Assembly (NCBI GenBank): GCA_949130485.1
Contig: OX422184.1
Location: 5,019,524 to 5,083,523 of the forward strand
Reading direction: 5' to 3'
DNA length: 64,000 nucleotides
Source of the DNA: Agelas oroides
Lineage: Eukaryota; Porifera; Demospongiae; Agelasida; Agelasidae
Shown here: positions 24,132-35,062 of the stretch, in pieces
Numbering within the stretch: position 1 is the stretch's first letter
Layout: each line of letters opens with the position of its first letter
Translations under genes and position numbers: made by a program
Notes under the pieces: model-generated
Databases searched by the model: none
What the model was told of the DNA's origin: nothing
The model's input: only the letters and a program-made list of their open reading frames with translations

Positions 24132-24700
24132 TGCAAACAGCAGTTGAAGGTGTGTTCTTGATGCGGTACAGAGTCCAACCCAATCCTAATACAATCTTGG
24201 TTTCAGGACAGACATACAGTGAGTATCTCATGGAACTGCATAATCACACCAATGGCATACAGGAGAAGCAACATGCTAATTCACTGCACGATTCTATCTG
24301 GGCATTTGCACTGGCACTGAACAATTCAGTGTCTGAAGGACTTGGACTTAAGAACAGCAATATGACTAGGTTAGTAGAGAAGAATCTGAGAAAAATACAC
24401 TTTTCTGGCTCTCAGGGGGGTATTGCTTTCAATGAAGAGAGGGAGGTGGTGACTGAAGTGGATATTTTTCATGTAAGAGATGGAGAAGAGATGTATGCTG
24501 GGCACTACACTCAAGTCACTAAAAACACAACAGTGCATTTGCCACCAGAGAGAATTCCAGGAGATGACTTTGTGGTTCGACTGCACTTGGCGTTTCCTAT
24601 TTCAGTATTTATTGTCACTGCAATTCTACTTGTCTTCACTTTAGTTGTCCTGATACTCTTTATCTACTACTGGAATAAGCCATACAATCATGGGGTAGCC
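24132..24700 (+). CDS. GABA-B-like class C GPCR, partial (venus-flytrap C-terminal part and first membrane helix)
   Basis: The frame opens directly at the gap with QTAVEGVFLMRYRVQPNPNT, which resembles the 'CTVDEMTEAVEG' region of GABA-B receptors. It continues with SLHDSIWAFALALNNS (compare 'YDAIWALALALN') and FSGSQGGIAFNEERE (compare 'FSGVSGHVVFD'). N-glycosylation sites NHT, NNS, NMT and NTT fit an extracellular domain. A hydrophobic helix (VFIVTAILLVFTLVVLILFI) followed by YYWNKPYNH is the first transmembrane segment, placing it in the plasma membrane. Upstream exons are lost in the gap. Downstream, the frame runs into a MITE at about 24701. I found no helices 2-7, so this may be an exon followed by a long intron or a truncated pseudogene. 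Ligand unknown. Confidence 0.75.
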
Positions 24701-24796
24701 TCCTTCCTAAGCCTCTGCCCAGATTTTTATCTTGCAGCCATGGCAAAAAAAAATCGTGGCTGAATAATCTCTGGGTAGAGGCCTGGGAATGAGTGG
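24701..24796. mobile_element. Palindromic MITE at the end of the receptor exon
   Basis: Left end TAGCCTCCTTCCTAAGCC, then TCTGCCCAGATTTTTATC. The right end, read as its complement, has CTCATTCCC, CCTCTACCCAGA and an ATT-rich arm. It belongs to the same family as the TAGCCTCATTCCCAGGC elements and resembles the intronic hairpin at 60987-61058. Its left edge coincides with the point where the receptor reading frame stops making sense. The target duplication is blurred. Confidence 0.6.
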
Positions 24797-26485
24797 TTTA
24801 CACATGGAGCATGTTGCTGATGAGTAAACCTAAATTCTCATCAATGACATAAGGTTGTCTCATAAAACTGTATACTTAACAAACCACACTGTCTATTGTC
24901 TGATAAGCATATTGTCTACAGATACAAACTGCCTTTATTCTACTGTACAGGGACTTAAGTTCTACCATTATCTTTTCTGCAACACGGTTTTTTTGTATAT
25001 AGTTCTCATCATCTTTTCAGTCCACAGGATTGCTATATATGGCCTCCCATATTCACTCTGTCTCGTAGTTCTATTTTTGTTACTGTACAAACGATGAATC
25101 TGGTCCCTGTAACTTTTTGCTTTCTGTGCAAGTTTCATTTGGCATTTATGCAGGTATTTTTGTGAATACAGTTTGCTATATATCTGATTCTCTATAACGG
25201 TCATAGATGGTCATGTCCACTACATCCGTGTCTATGCTGCCAAGTGCAGAAGATGAGTACTGTCTCAGTAATCAGCAACATCCAATGCAGTGTGACTGAT
25301 TTCATAGTCCAAAACTATGCTTGATGGTTCTCTGAACCCTCAGAAGCAGCAGTTTTTTTCTTCCTGAGCTTGGCCTTTTGCTTTCCTGGATTGCTGCACC
25401 TCATTTTCCTGGAAGTGAAGAGGAAGACTTGTTTTAATAACAACTAAACCACCCAACTATCACAAAGTGAAATATGCATGACAGTCACATGACTAAATGG
25501 CATGTTAGATGTCACACAATATTCGGATATTTAGTATTTCTTCCTTCCATCCAAATGCTGAATGTACAGACTTACTGGCTCTGCTACATCTGCCATCCCT
25601 TTTGAGTGAATTGTATTGTTTTAGCTGTCGCCTGTAAATTGTCAAACCTTCTTCTTGTACTGGGCCAGACATAAATCCTCAGTTTTGTATGTAGGTCCAG
25701 TGTTGTACAAATGTGTTGAGTTGAAAATGAGTTGAACAACCTAAGAAGTCTCAGCAAAGTAGTAAAGGGGAGTGAGTAAGCATCCCCTGGGCCACCACAA
25801 CGTATTACAGACAGGGGCTACTTTTATGATTAGATCTGGAGTATACACTTAGGAATGTGGAGTGTGTTGCACTTTGTGAAGGATGGTGGTTAGAGAAACA
25901 GAATTCCATTCTAAAGTGGATGTAGATTGCTTTACAACCTCTTTGCCCCAGATTCCCTAAGTAGGCATTGACAAAATATAATTTTTATTGAGAATAATGA
26001 GTAAGGTTAGTGAGAATAATAGGTAAAATTTGGAGGAATAATAGAATAGAATAATGGGTAAAAACAAAAGCATATTTTGTCAATCCCTATCCCTAAGACA
26101 GTCATATATGTCAGGACATACAATGACTGTTCTAGTGGCTGTATGCTGCTAAAGCATAAAACGGGTATTGCAGTTACCAAAACACCAGGCTACCCTAATC
26201 TCTCTGGATTCCAACTAGTAGAAGATTGTCATGTATGTGCAAATGGAACCAGGTACTTTTTCTCCCTCCTCCTTTTTGGGCCTTGGAACAAGACTACATT
26301 CATCTCTGACTCAATTTTGGTGACCTGTCCCATGATGGACCTCCACATTCTTGGTGAGTGGGTCACAGTTGAGATCATGCTAAATAGATATGCTGCATTG
26401 TCTCTGTAGGGGGTCAAGTCTACGAGAATGGGGGTATGCATTGAAAGTTTACCAGTAACATTGTAGAGAGTTTCTGATGTAGCCA
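24797..26485. other. Mostly non-coding; one weak terminal exon candidate
   Basis: On the minus strand, acceptor CTTCACTTCCAG precedes a short open stretch at about 25325-25411 encoding a lysine-rich tail (GKQKAKLRKKKTAASEG) to a stop. A second frame there is open as well. I cannot attach it to any gene. No further helices of the receptor at 24132 are visible here. Confidence 0.3.
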
Positions 26486-26487
26486 GG

Positions 26488-26550
26488 TCTGGGGGATGAG
26501 GTGGGGGATAAGGTGGGAGGGGGGACGAGGTGGGGGATAAGGTGGGAGGG
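26488..26550 (+). repeat. G-rich tandem repeat (GAGGTGGGGGATAAGGTGGG)
   Basis: Near-perfect repeats of GATGAGGTGGGGGATAAGG with GGGAGGGGGGACGAGG between them give several runs of three or more G. This could form a G-quadruplex on the plus strand. The proline-rich minus-strand peptide here (PPYPPPHPP) is a by-product of the repeat. Confidence 0.6.
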
Positions 26551-26994
26551 CCAAGCGAGACTAGCACACAGGCAGTACAAATTTCGATCACGACGGCGGT
26601 GGTTGAGGTCGCTTGAGGTAAGGGCAATGCATAAATGGCACTTATAAATGCCAGAAATTCAGCTCATGATTTCAGTGTAAAGCTTATTAGTCCATGCATG
26701 TGTAGCTACATTAGCTGTCCTGGCTAGAGAAATGGCTGGTATATGTGATACTTGGCAATCTCTGGTGAGGACTTAGCTACTTATGCTTTTGAAATTTGGC
26801 TTAAACGTGACAAATCCTGCTATATGCCATGACAAATTAGTAAACCAGCAGTGTGCTGCTCGTTCAGGCTCGCCCCAAGATGATGAATCATCCCACTAGT
26901 TATACATGGTTTGGCAAATGAGACGGCACATTCGCAGAGCAAGGTCATTTGCACAATGTTTATCAATGTTTATATACCTGATCTACAATCACCC

Positions 26995-27799
26995 TAGTCT
27001 CGTGCCCAGACCCCTTTTGGAAACATCAAGAAGGGGTCTGGCAACACGGCCATACAATGCTGTGTCCTGCACAGACTGTAGAGTGCGCGCCAATCAGATT
27101 GTAGGGTTCAGTTACGTCACATTAATTGCTACGTGATCAAATCTATGCACAAATTGGTGTTATGCCGTTTGACAACACTCTGATGTTGCTGAGAGGAAGA
27201 ATGGGGTCTAAAAAGTTGTTGTTGAAGCAAAGGGAGGTAGTGAAAGCTTTCGCTTCTGGGAGAGATACGCTCGTCAGTCTTCCGATCAGCTATGGTAACA
27301 ACTTTTGCCACAGTTGCATTTCCACAGCATAAATATTGTTGATAAGAGTTTCTCTGAGCTGCAGATATGGCTTGAACAGCAAGAAACAAGTTCTACACAT
27401 AAAATGTGGCCGATCAGACCGTTCTGTTCCAACAATAGTGAGTAATTGTTCGGACAATAACACACATGCTTTCTCTAGCCAAGCAACAGTGTATACGTTG
27501 CGTACTGATGTATCGTGGCAGCAGTCTTTGCTCATAGCCGAGGCTAGTGCCTCACCGCCACATGGTGACGAAGAACTGACATTTCAGTACTTGCTGAGCG
27601 ATCCAATCACACAAGCCATGCATCTGCACACACCTTCAATTTAGAATGCGTAGATAAACATTAGCATGTGTTGCGTGACTGATTAAATTCCTCTGGGACA
27701 CAGCAGTGTAAGTCATGTTATAGAGTCTGGGTATGCGAGACTAGCCCTGTTACCAGACCCCTTATCGACTTTTCCGAAAGGGGTCTGGGCACAAGACTA
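26995..27799. mobile_element. TIR element with captured gene fragment (Pack-MULE-like), TSD 7 of 9
   Basis: The left end TAGTCTCGTGCCCAGACCCC and right end GGGGTCTGGGCACAAGACTA form terminal inverted repeats of the window's common family. Flanks CAATCACCC and CAATCCTCC match at 7 of 9 positions, consistent with an aged 9-bp duplication. A second, internal copy of the terminal motif lies at about 27737-27800, suggesting nesting. The interior (805 bp in all) carries a RecQ-like helicase fragment, described separately. Confidence 0.7.
27150..27332 (+). pseudogene. RecQ-like helicase fragment inside a TIR element
   Basis: The frame reads LLKQREVVKAFASGRDTLV, then SLPISYGNNFCHS and a stop. This matches the Q-motif and Walker A region of RecQ-family helicases ('..KQ.E.V..F..G.D..V.LPTGYGKS..Y'). 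The Walker A TGYGKS has decayed to ISYGNN, losing the essential lysine, so it cannot bind ATP normally. No later helicase motifs follow. Its position between the TIRs of 26995-27799 argues for gene-fragment capture by the transposon, though decay of a former host exon is possible. Confidence 0.55.
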
Positions 27800-27851
27800 C
27801 AATCCTCCCACCTCTGGGGGAGAATTTTCATGACAAATGCCCCACCTCCCC

Positions 27852-28486
27852 TAGTCTTGCGAGCCAGCCGTATTTTTCTTTACTTCCGGTGGGAGGAGCG
27901 AGAGGGAGAGAAAAATACGTCTGGACACTCTGGCCAGCTTCCCGTGCCACGAAGGAATGTAATAATTGCTGCAGGTCACGCGCATGGTATGCAAATTAAA
28001 ACATTTATCCAGCTATGTGTTACTGTTTTGTGAAGCTTGTGCCCACACTGGCAAACTGTCGCAACAGAGAGCTCATTCAGAACGATCCCGCTAGCCCACG
28101 TTGAAAAAAGAGTCGTCTCGAGAGTGGACACGGTCTGTAATTCACCTACTGGAAAAGCGGCCACAGACGCGGCTTCCGGCAACTTGAGAATTCAAGAGCA
28201 AGTCGTCTTGATGCTGTTCTTGCCCTCGCGAGGTCCCCGTCATGCACCTGTGGAGTATAAAGCCCAAAGCAAAGTCAGTATCGTAGAATGCCATCGTAAG
28301 CGAGTAGTATACGGGTTGGCATGCAGGAAGTCATGTGCTTAATTTAGAACGGACCAAGCAGATTCGAACCTCATGCATTAGTGCGGATGTCCACGGGAAG
28401 CTGGCCAGAGTGTCCAGACGTATTTTTCTCTCCCTCTCGCTCCTCCCACCGGAAATAAAGAAAAGTACGGCTGGCCTGCGAGACTA
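27852..28486. mobile_element. Foldback element with ~97-bp terminal inverted repeats
   Basis: The left arm (TAGTCTTGCGAGCCAGCCGT, then TTCTTTACTTCCGGTGGGAG and CCAGCTTCCCGTG) is mirrored at 28393-28486. Flanking 9-mers CACCTCCCC and CATCTCCCT agree at 7 of 9 positions. The interior of about 440 bp has no recognisable domain. It abuts the next element directly: the latter's target duplication includes this element's last base. Confidence 0.8.
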
Positions 28487-28494
28487 CATCTCCC

Positions 28495-28819
28495 TAGTCT
28501 CGTGCCCAGACCCCGCCCTCTCATGAGGAAAAAAGGGTCTGGTGACCTTCAGCCGATTCCTCGGCTTCATTAAGTTGATTGCTTTTCGACGAGGAATTTT
28601 GCTCGTGCCAATCACGTTGCAGAAAACACAATCTGTGGTTGCAACACCCGGAAATTCTTGACTACTTCAACACAATGACACAGCACTTTTTGGGGGCGTA
28701 AATTAGTTATCAGTTCGCAACTATGCATACAATAAGCTATGAATTTTTAATGAAGCCCGAGGAATCAGCCGGATGTCACCAGACCCTCTCCTCGCCGGTG
28801 GGGTCTGGGCACGAGACTA
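28495..28819. mobile_element. Palindromic MITE, 325 bp, perfect 9-bp TSD (sister at 41460)
   Basis: Begins TAGTCTCGTGCCCAGACCCC and ends with the complement. Flanked by ACATCTCCC on both sides (28486-28494 and 28820-28828). A nearly identical element lies at 41460-41783 with a different perfect 9-bp duplication, proving that the unit moves as a discrete element. The arms pair over most of their length, with inner arms GGGTCTGGTGAC and GTCACCAGACCC. Confidence 0.92.
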
Positions 28820-29225
28820 ACATCTCCCCCACCAGTTTGCCCCAGGACTGGGAGGTGGGGCATACCATTGATAGGTGTATTTATAACATAGCGGTACCAG
28901 AAATGAATGTCTGTGCAATCTTGAGTTTAACACACAAGAAGCAAAACGCTCACCTTCGAGAGCCGCAAAGTATTTCCTGCTGACGGTTCTCCCAGCGTAT
29001 TGTGCGTCCTCATCGGGTTCCAAGACTTGTTACATCTCTTTTTTGCTGTTTGCCCGCGGTAGCGAGTGAGCTGGAGGCGACAGTCGCCTTGTATTCGTGA
29101 AACCAGTCTATAATATGTGTTTTCAGTGTCGCTTTCTGGGTTGAAAATTACCGGTCTTGGGTTGCCCAGTTCAGCTAGCCGCGCAGCTAGCTGCTCAGCA
29201 TTGACAGCAAAACATCGATATTGTC

Positions 29226-29268
29226 TGCGTGTCTCATTCCCAGAACCAGAAGCCGGGAATGAGACGCT
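29226..29268. mobile_element. Short palindromic MITE remnant in the SH3 gene 5' region
   Basis: GCGTGTCTCATTCCCAG and CCGGGAATGAGACGC form an imperfect hairpin of about 40 bases related to the TAGCCTCATTCCCAGG family. It sits about 105 bases upstream of the predicted SH3-gene start codon, so it would lie in the 5' UTR or promoter. Confidence 0.5.
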
Positions 29269-29372
29269 GCCACGAAAGGGGCAATCCCTAACAGTTAATC
29301 CGTTACCCAGGTAACGTTTGTTTGTCGCGCCGGCATCAGAGGACCCGATTTCAGCCTCAGGCAGCATTGAGC

Positions 29373-31946
29373 ATGGCAGGTAAGGAACTTAAAATGTGTA
29401 AATCAGAGTAAATTGGAGTGCAAATTTATGTCAGGCCTACGTACAGCTCGAGAGCTGTCCCTAGTCTCGCAAGCCAGACCCTTTCCGTCTCAATGCGCCG
29501 TCACTGAAAGTGATCGGAGCTGTGAAAGGGTCTGGCTCGCGAGACTACATGAGGTCCAATCTGTAAAGTTGTTGAAGTTTTGCAGTGAACGTTGGTTTTT
29601 AAACTCACAGGATGGTCAAGGTGGTCAACCTTTCATGACCATACAACTAGTTCAGAACTTGATCACATTTCAGCCAACATCCATGCAGATGTTTTGAAAT
29701 ATATATTGAGGTCAAGTGGTCGAGCTATTTTTACTGCATTGACTATGGCACAGTAACCACTCCTCCCCCAATCTCACTGACTAAACCCTGTTCTGCAAAG
29801 AGGGAAAGTGTCTGGTAGCTTTTGGGGTACTAGTTGCACAGGAATTACTTTGAATTGTGTAAGTGCTAAGGCTTGATGATTAAGTGACAAAATAGGTTGC
29901 TCGTGGTTTCACGTTTGATTTTCACCTTGTAACTTTCCATTTAGACCATGTTATCAGCATTCATGTGACTGAATACTGCCCTGTGGTTTGTCCTGCACTG
30001 TGTAGTACAGGTGTTGCACAATAAACTACTGTATTGCTAACCCTTTATATACCTCTTTGTAGAACAGGGATTTATGTAGTGAGACTATGCTTGTCCATGG
30101 CACTCACTTACCTTCAGTTACAATTTTGCAAAGCAGTTGTCGTTTAACGAAAGCATCGTCTTGTGCAACGTTCATAAAATTGTGTAGCTATAAATTGGCT
30201 AATAAAACAAAACCATCAAACAAATCACGCGCTCACAATGACCTACACTGACTGAAAGAAATCATAAAAGCAAGCAACACTTGAAAAAGAATTGGACCGA
30301 ACCCACCATTTCCAGTCCTGAAGGTGTCTTACCCATTGAGGTGCAGGCTGGGTTGACATAACGGTTTCCAAAGTTCACTTATTGAATAGTTTACTCGGCA
30401 CTTCTATTGTTTATGATCAGTGTCAATAGTTTGTTTATCATTGTTATTGACCCCAAGATTTGTGTCAATAGACACTGCAAATTGAAAATCCACCTTCTCA
30501 GTCATCTTGACAAAATTTAACATGGAAACTTGATGGTACAGTGAAGAAGAAAAGCTAAGCAGGAAACTGGGAAGCAGATAGACTACTATGACAAATGACA
30601 AAGTACAAATCTCGTTTTTCCACATATCCAACTGAAAATAGAGGGTGAACACATAAATGAGACAATTAAGAGACTACGCCACAATTTCATGTCCTGTTGT
30701 ATCATAGTGAAATACTGTCACAATAAAACTGATCTCCCAGAACTAAAATGTAGGGACCTCCTGTAACTACAGTGTGAAGTAAGTGAGTAAGGTACCTTGG
30801 TCTTCATCTTAGCTAATGGACCTCTGATACTGCAAGTAACTACAACTGGGATGGAAGCCTTGGAAAGGGTCTCAGATCAGGTACCTAGAAAAGTCTACAA
30901 CTGTGACTCATTTGGAGTGAAAAAACATTCCCCAAAAAATGGCGGCAGAAGCACCTACTACCATTGTTTAGAGGGAGAAAGTGGAGGCAATAGCAATCAC
31001 TTAGGAGTTAGCTGACACGACATTAAATACTTCTGCCATTGGCACTTGGTTACAAACAACAAGTTACTGTAATTCTCAGAATAAATGTTGTCACCTTGTA
31101 GACAACAAGTTGTTGAATATAGTACTTCCCTCCAGCAGCTGACTCCTGCATAAATGGAATGAAGGTTCTCTGTTGCCAACTTGAAACCTGAAAACATTTG
31201 TCTCAGTGTGTCTTTAGTTGTGCATGGCTGCAAATATTTTGTGCTTGCTTCACTTTCAAGCCTGATGACAACTGAAGCATTCAGTCAAAGTATCTGTTCA
31301 ATTTCAGGTTGGCAACAGAGAACCCCCCTCCATTTTACTGTCCTATATTGTTGTTAACTCAAGCAGTAAGTGGTGCGGTACTTCCGTGAGTGCTATGCAT
31401 TCAGGTTTGTTTACTGATCTTACAAGTTAAAGAAATCATGACTAATGTTCACAGTATAATGGGCTACCAAACAGGCAGCATCACACGGGGAAAGAGGTTT
31501 TTTTGACATCTCACTAACTTCAGCTTTTAACCCACCACCCCCCCCACTAGGCTCTTCCACATTATACTGCCATTGTTTTGAGCATAATAGGTAACTTCTA
31601 GCACTGAGGAATTATGCCAGAACAATCATTAAACTAATTGACATAGTACATAGAGTTTTTTCTCTTCTGAACAACTCATTTTGTAAGCAACAGCAACACT
31701 CTATGGAAGAATCTATGGAAGACTATATTGAATCGTCCTTAATGCTCCAATACAACAAAAGAGACTAATAACATTATTGTTGTAATGTTTGATGAAATGA
31801 ATTATCATTATTTTGATTTTTGAGAGCATAATAGGGAATAATGGGCAAGGATAAAAGGCTACATTTGGTAGCATTGGAGAGTGGCATAGTAGGTAATTTT
31901 TTTAGCATAATGTAGAAGAGCCTACCCCCTCCCCCCCCCCCCCCCC

Positions 31947-31987
<41 letters not shown>

Positions 31988-32949
31988 CAGAAATAAATTT
32001 ACAAGTATGCATATACTATCATAGAAGTAGGGTTTTGTTTCGCCCTTTTTTTTCCTCACCAGCAGTTGGGATTAAACAACTATAGGGTATTAATAATCAA
32101 CTAATTAGTTGCTCACATAATACGACTAGATGATCTTGTCACAGCTCTAAATTTTGTGACTCTAGTGGATCTGGACATATGGATGACCATCTACAGTGCT
32201 ACTACTGCACTACAAAGCTAGTGCATGGTTGTGGGATGTACTTCTAAAACAAATTAAAAAGGGTGTTTTTGTTAATACTTTCTCATCCAGATAGAGAGGA
32301 TGGTGGTGGATTCTATAGCAAGTTTGGCTCAAAGATTGGAGCAGGAGCTGCAAAACTTGGCAAGAAAGTGGCTCAATCTGAAGCAGGTCGCTCGGCTGGT
32401 AAAGCTGCGATTCATGGAGCCACAGAAGGTGCCCGTCAGGACCTTACAGACCGCTACTTGAAGCAGGGAGAGTATAGTGATTCTCATGCTACTCCTGGAT
32501 CACCCAAGGAACCTAAGAGCACTTCACAACCATCCCAACCAAAGTCCAGCAGTGATGATACTGTCCACCACAGCAGTAGTAGTGGTGGTGGTGACTATAG
32601 CCATAGCTCCACCCCCTCCTACAGGGAGACCCGCCCACCCAAACCATCCATCTTTTCTAAACTGAAGGGCCATTCAAAGGAACCACCTCAGAGGAAGGCT
32701 TCTCCGATTCAAAGAAACCCAAAGGACAGAGTGTATAGTCACCGTCTTGCAAAGGAACCTGACTGGGATAGGCTGCCCATGGCCCAAGCACTGTACAACT
32801 TCAAGGGGGAGATGAAGTGTGATCTTGAGTTCCGGAAGGGTCAAGTGATTAAGATTATCACCAGGACAGACAAGCAGTTTGATTGGTGGGAGGGTAAGAT
32901 TGATGACAGGGTGGGAATCTTTCCTGCAAACTATGTCAAAATTCTCTGA
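29373..32949 (+). CDS. SH3-domain adaptor protein, two coding exons (29373-29379 and 32291-32949)
   Basis: Exon 1 is only seven coding bases (ATGGCAG) followed by a consensus donor GTAAGG. Exon 2 follows the acceptor CTTTCTCATCCAG. Joining them keeps phase and gives a 221-residue protein starting MADREDGGG. Residues 10-55 are Gly/Ala/Lys-rich and probably helical (FGSKIGAGAAKLGKKV), 56-160 form a Ser/Pro-rich linker, and 163-221 are a complete SH3 domain: ALYNF, then a DLEF strand, DWWEG, GIFPANYV. The SH3 resembles the SH3YL1/Ysc84 type (FDWWEGK..GIFPANYV), but the SYLF lipid-binding domain of that family is absent. It probably binds proline-rich partners in the cytosol. The long intron holds a MITE (29462-29547). 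Candidate AATAAA signals lie at about 33255 and 33620. Confidence 0.7.
29462..29547. mobile_element. Short palindromic MITE (TAGTCTCG family), 86 bp
   Basis: TAGTCTCGCAAGCCAGACCC at the left end and GGGTCTGGCTCGCGAGACTA at the right pair with one mismatch. There is no clear target duplication, so it is probably older than its relatives. It lies in the SH3 gene intron. Confidence 0.8.
31125..31350. repeat. Foldback repeat in SH3 gene intron
   Basis: GGTTCTCTGTTGCCAACTTG with flanking AAATGGA at about 31155-31190 is mirrored at about 31305-31340 (CAGGTTGGCAACAGAGAAC). A further inverted pair, AGGCTCTTC.ACATTAT, lies at about 31548 and 31900. These look like old non-autonomous elements. Confidence 0.5.
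31925..31990. repeat. Simple repeat: poly-C followed by (CA)n
   Basis: A run of about 16 C is followed by about 30 CA dinucleotides with one interruption. It is a microsatellite and unstable in length. The minus-strand CVCVCV peptide is an artefact of it. Confidence 0.95.
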
Positions 32950-33820
32950 GTCAATGCTGCATGGTATGAGCTATGGATTACTTTGTTATATCACCTGTAA
33001 AAGTTTGATCTATAAATTATCCATCCTATTTATTGTTCTGCTGTTTTCTTCAGTGTTGACAGTGGTGCATTCCAGGAACTGTACCCACATGATTTAATTT
33101 TATTGCCACGGAAAACAAAAAGTAAAAGCTATACCTAACATAATTGATCCACACGTGGGTCAAGTACGTAGCTATGCCTTCAGCAGCATCTACACACTCA
33201 TGCAGTATACCCTGGATGTGTTATGTAGTATTGGTATGATTAGGAAAATGACCAACAAATAAATTCAGCTAATATAGGTACATAAGGTACTTAACATCAA
33301 CTCTGTGTCTACATCATGCATACTAAAAGCACTAAGATGTAACACACACAGAGTTTGTCCTTTGACCTTACTTTCTGATGTCCATTTGGTCATGCCAGTA
33401 TTCACCTAAAAGTTATATTTTAAGCCATGTTTTTTTTTGCAGTGGAAATAGGCATTTGTTGGCTTGTTAAGGTGAAACCTTGACTCATTCAATGGCTTGT
33501 AGTATGTTTGCATCACTTGCATTTATATATATGTAATTAGTTATCTAGTCATGATTTCCACGTGTATGCCTGGATTTAGGGAGTCATGTGAGATACAATT
33601 ATTGATTGTTCCTCTCTCACCGTGATGAATAAATGCTCAGATGGAACTGATGTTTTAGTAGAGGGAAATATCACTGATAGTTTCCTATAACATTCCAAAT
33701 GCCTTCACATGCAGTGTCTAAGGCCTTCATTATTCGAATTTCTATCTCCCATCAGATTGAGCTTTCTTCTTTGCCGGTAGTTAGAATTGCCACTCAGCAT
33801 GTGCCGTGGCTGCCAGGTGT
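32950..33820. other. SH3 gene 3' flank
   Basis: AT-rich, with candidate polyadenylation signals (AATAAA near 33255 and 33620). No coding or repeat feature recognised before the SINE-like unit at 33822. Confidence 0.4.
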
Positions 33821-33821
33821 G

Positions 33822-33962
33822 CGCCTGGGGCATTTCAGTACCACCTGTGCAGTACATAAAGAGGACTGCGAGGGCTGGTGGTTGTCCGGTCGTCGTAGCT
33901 CAGTGGCAGAGCACTGGCAGCTCAAGCCTTGGTGTCCTGGTTCAATTCCTGGTGACTTCCGG
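33822..33962 (+). repeat. tRNA-derived SINE-like repeat
   Basis: TAGCTCAGTGGCAGAGCA matches a Pol III A box and GGTTCAATTCC matches a B box, with tRNA-like spacing. The T stem has a mismatch, the anticodon loop is non-canonical and an unrelated leader (GGCATTTCAGTACCACCTGT) precedes it, so it is not a working tRNA gene. The same leader plus tRNA-like body occurs inverted at 38139-38275, and a related tRNA-like body lies at about 43930-44030. This is the signature of a tRNA-derived SINE. Confidence 0.65.
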
Positions 33963-34132
33963 TTTTTTTTTTGCTTTACCTTTAAAGTTCTTTGTTGAAC
34001 ACCTTCATAATAAAAATCATCTGTGATGTCATGCAAGAACTCAACATGCAGTGTTAATATTAAATCCATGTTACACAGAGCAAATATGCATGTACGTATT
34101 GCCATAACCACAACAGCAAATTATAGACTGAG

Positions 34133-35062
34133 CTATGGCCCTTGTTTGAGGACACCCTTGTACAAATGTTTGCACCAGTCAATGCTGGAACATCCTCCAA
34201 TTAGTAGTAGTTCGTTAGTTGGTATGACGACAGGCGTACAGCCGTAGAAAGAGCGAGGTAGTTTCACATCACGAATCCATTTTCTAATGCCAGGAAAGTA
34301 CATAAAAACTTCGTTTACAGCACCAAGGGGAGATTTACCACCAATGGAAAGAATCGATTTTCCAAATGCTACAACAGTTGTGTTGGTATACCGTGTGTCT
34401 GGTAGTGATTTCCAAACATTGGTTTTGGGTGTTTGCTCATTCCTAAATATCAGCTCGTTCAGTGTTGCGACGCACCCTGATTTTTTCAGCCCGTTCCCAC
34501 CCATGATGTACCAGGCTGCTTCACTCGCAACAAAAGCTGAGGTAGCGCAGTATACTTTTACTGGTAGGCGAGCTTTGGTGTGCCATATCTGCCTATCACT
34601 ATCAAATACCTCCACAATGTCAAGGGGCTGTGCACTTAAACCACCAGCTACTGCAATATAGGTTTCATGTGCCACGGCTGTGGAGTGCATTCGTGCAGTA
34701 TTCATGGGGGGATAGCAAGCTTGGTCCCATGTGTGCTGCGTTTCATCCCAAACTATGAGATCCTGCAGATATATGGTCCTTTCGCCAGCTGTCACAGTGG
34801 CTCCACCGATAAGAACAAGCCGATTTTCAAAGCTCACCATTGCGAATCCCTTTCGGTTTACTCTTGGGAGGCTACACCATGCTTCATTTTGATAGTTGTA
34901 CTTAAACACAACGTACTCACTATCCTTCTTCTGGCAAATACCACCTCCAGCATAGACAAAATTTCCGACCAAGACAGCATGTCCATTGTACATGGGTTCT
35001 GGAAGCAGGTGGTCACTCTGTTTCCATTGAAGGGAAACATTTGAATCATGCATTAGGTTGGG
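34133..35062 (-). CDS. Kelch-repeat protein, C-terminal exon
   Basis: An acceptor (CTCTTTGTTCACAG) opens a phase-0 exon of about 309 codons to the stop. Six kelch blades are visible, each with a hydrophobic strand ending in the di-glycine motif: NFVYAGGG, NRLVLIGGA, TYIAVAGGL, AAWYIMGGN, KSILSIGGK and ELLLIGGC, with the matching W residues (TWDQA, IWHTK, VWKSL, KWIRD). Six blades can close a beta-propeller, a protein-binding platform used by substrate adaptors of cullin-3 ligases and by actin-binding proteins. Upstream exons (BTB, RING or TRAF parts, if any) were not identified. An in-frame ATG lies in the intron, so a kelch-only start there cannot be excluded. Confidence 0.85.
   Translation of the reverse strand, partial: PNLMHDSNVSLQWKQSDHLLPEPMYNGHAVLVGNFVYAGGGICQKKDSEYVVFKYNYQNEAWCSLPRVNRKGFAMVSFENRLVLIGGATVTAGERTIYLQDLIVWDETQHTWDQACYPPMNTARMHSTAVAHETYIAVAGGLSAQPLDIVEVFDSDRQIWHTKARLPVKVYCATSAFVASEAAWYIMGGNGLKKSGCVATLNELIFRNEQTPKTNVWKSLPDTRYTNTTVVAFGKSILSIGGKSPLGAVNEVFMYFPGIRKWIRDVKLPRSFYGCTPVVIPTNELLLIGGCSSIDWCKHLYKGVLKQGP

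Noticed and set aside
26229..26627. 132-codon minus-strand frame with proline-rich N-terminus
   Set aside because: The proline-rich part is the G-rich tandem repeat read backwards; the remainder has no recognisable domain and ambiguous splice sites.
28927..29367. 146-codon minus-strand frame starting MLPEAEIG
   Set aside because: Its start lies five bases from the SH3-gene ATG in the opposite direction, it crosses a MITE hairpin, and no family is recognised.
31774..31986. CVCVCV-containing minus-strand frame
   Set aside because: Artefact of the (CA)n microsatellite and poly-C tract.
33885..33962. Functional tRNA gene
   Set aside because: Mismatched T stem, abnormal anticodon loop and a shared non-tRNA leader in other copies point to a SINE.
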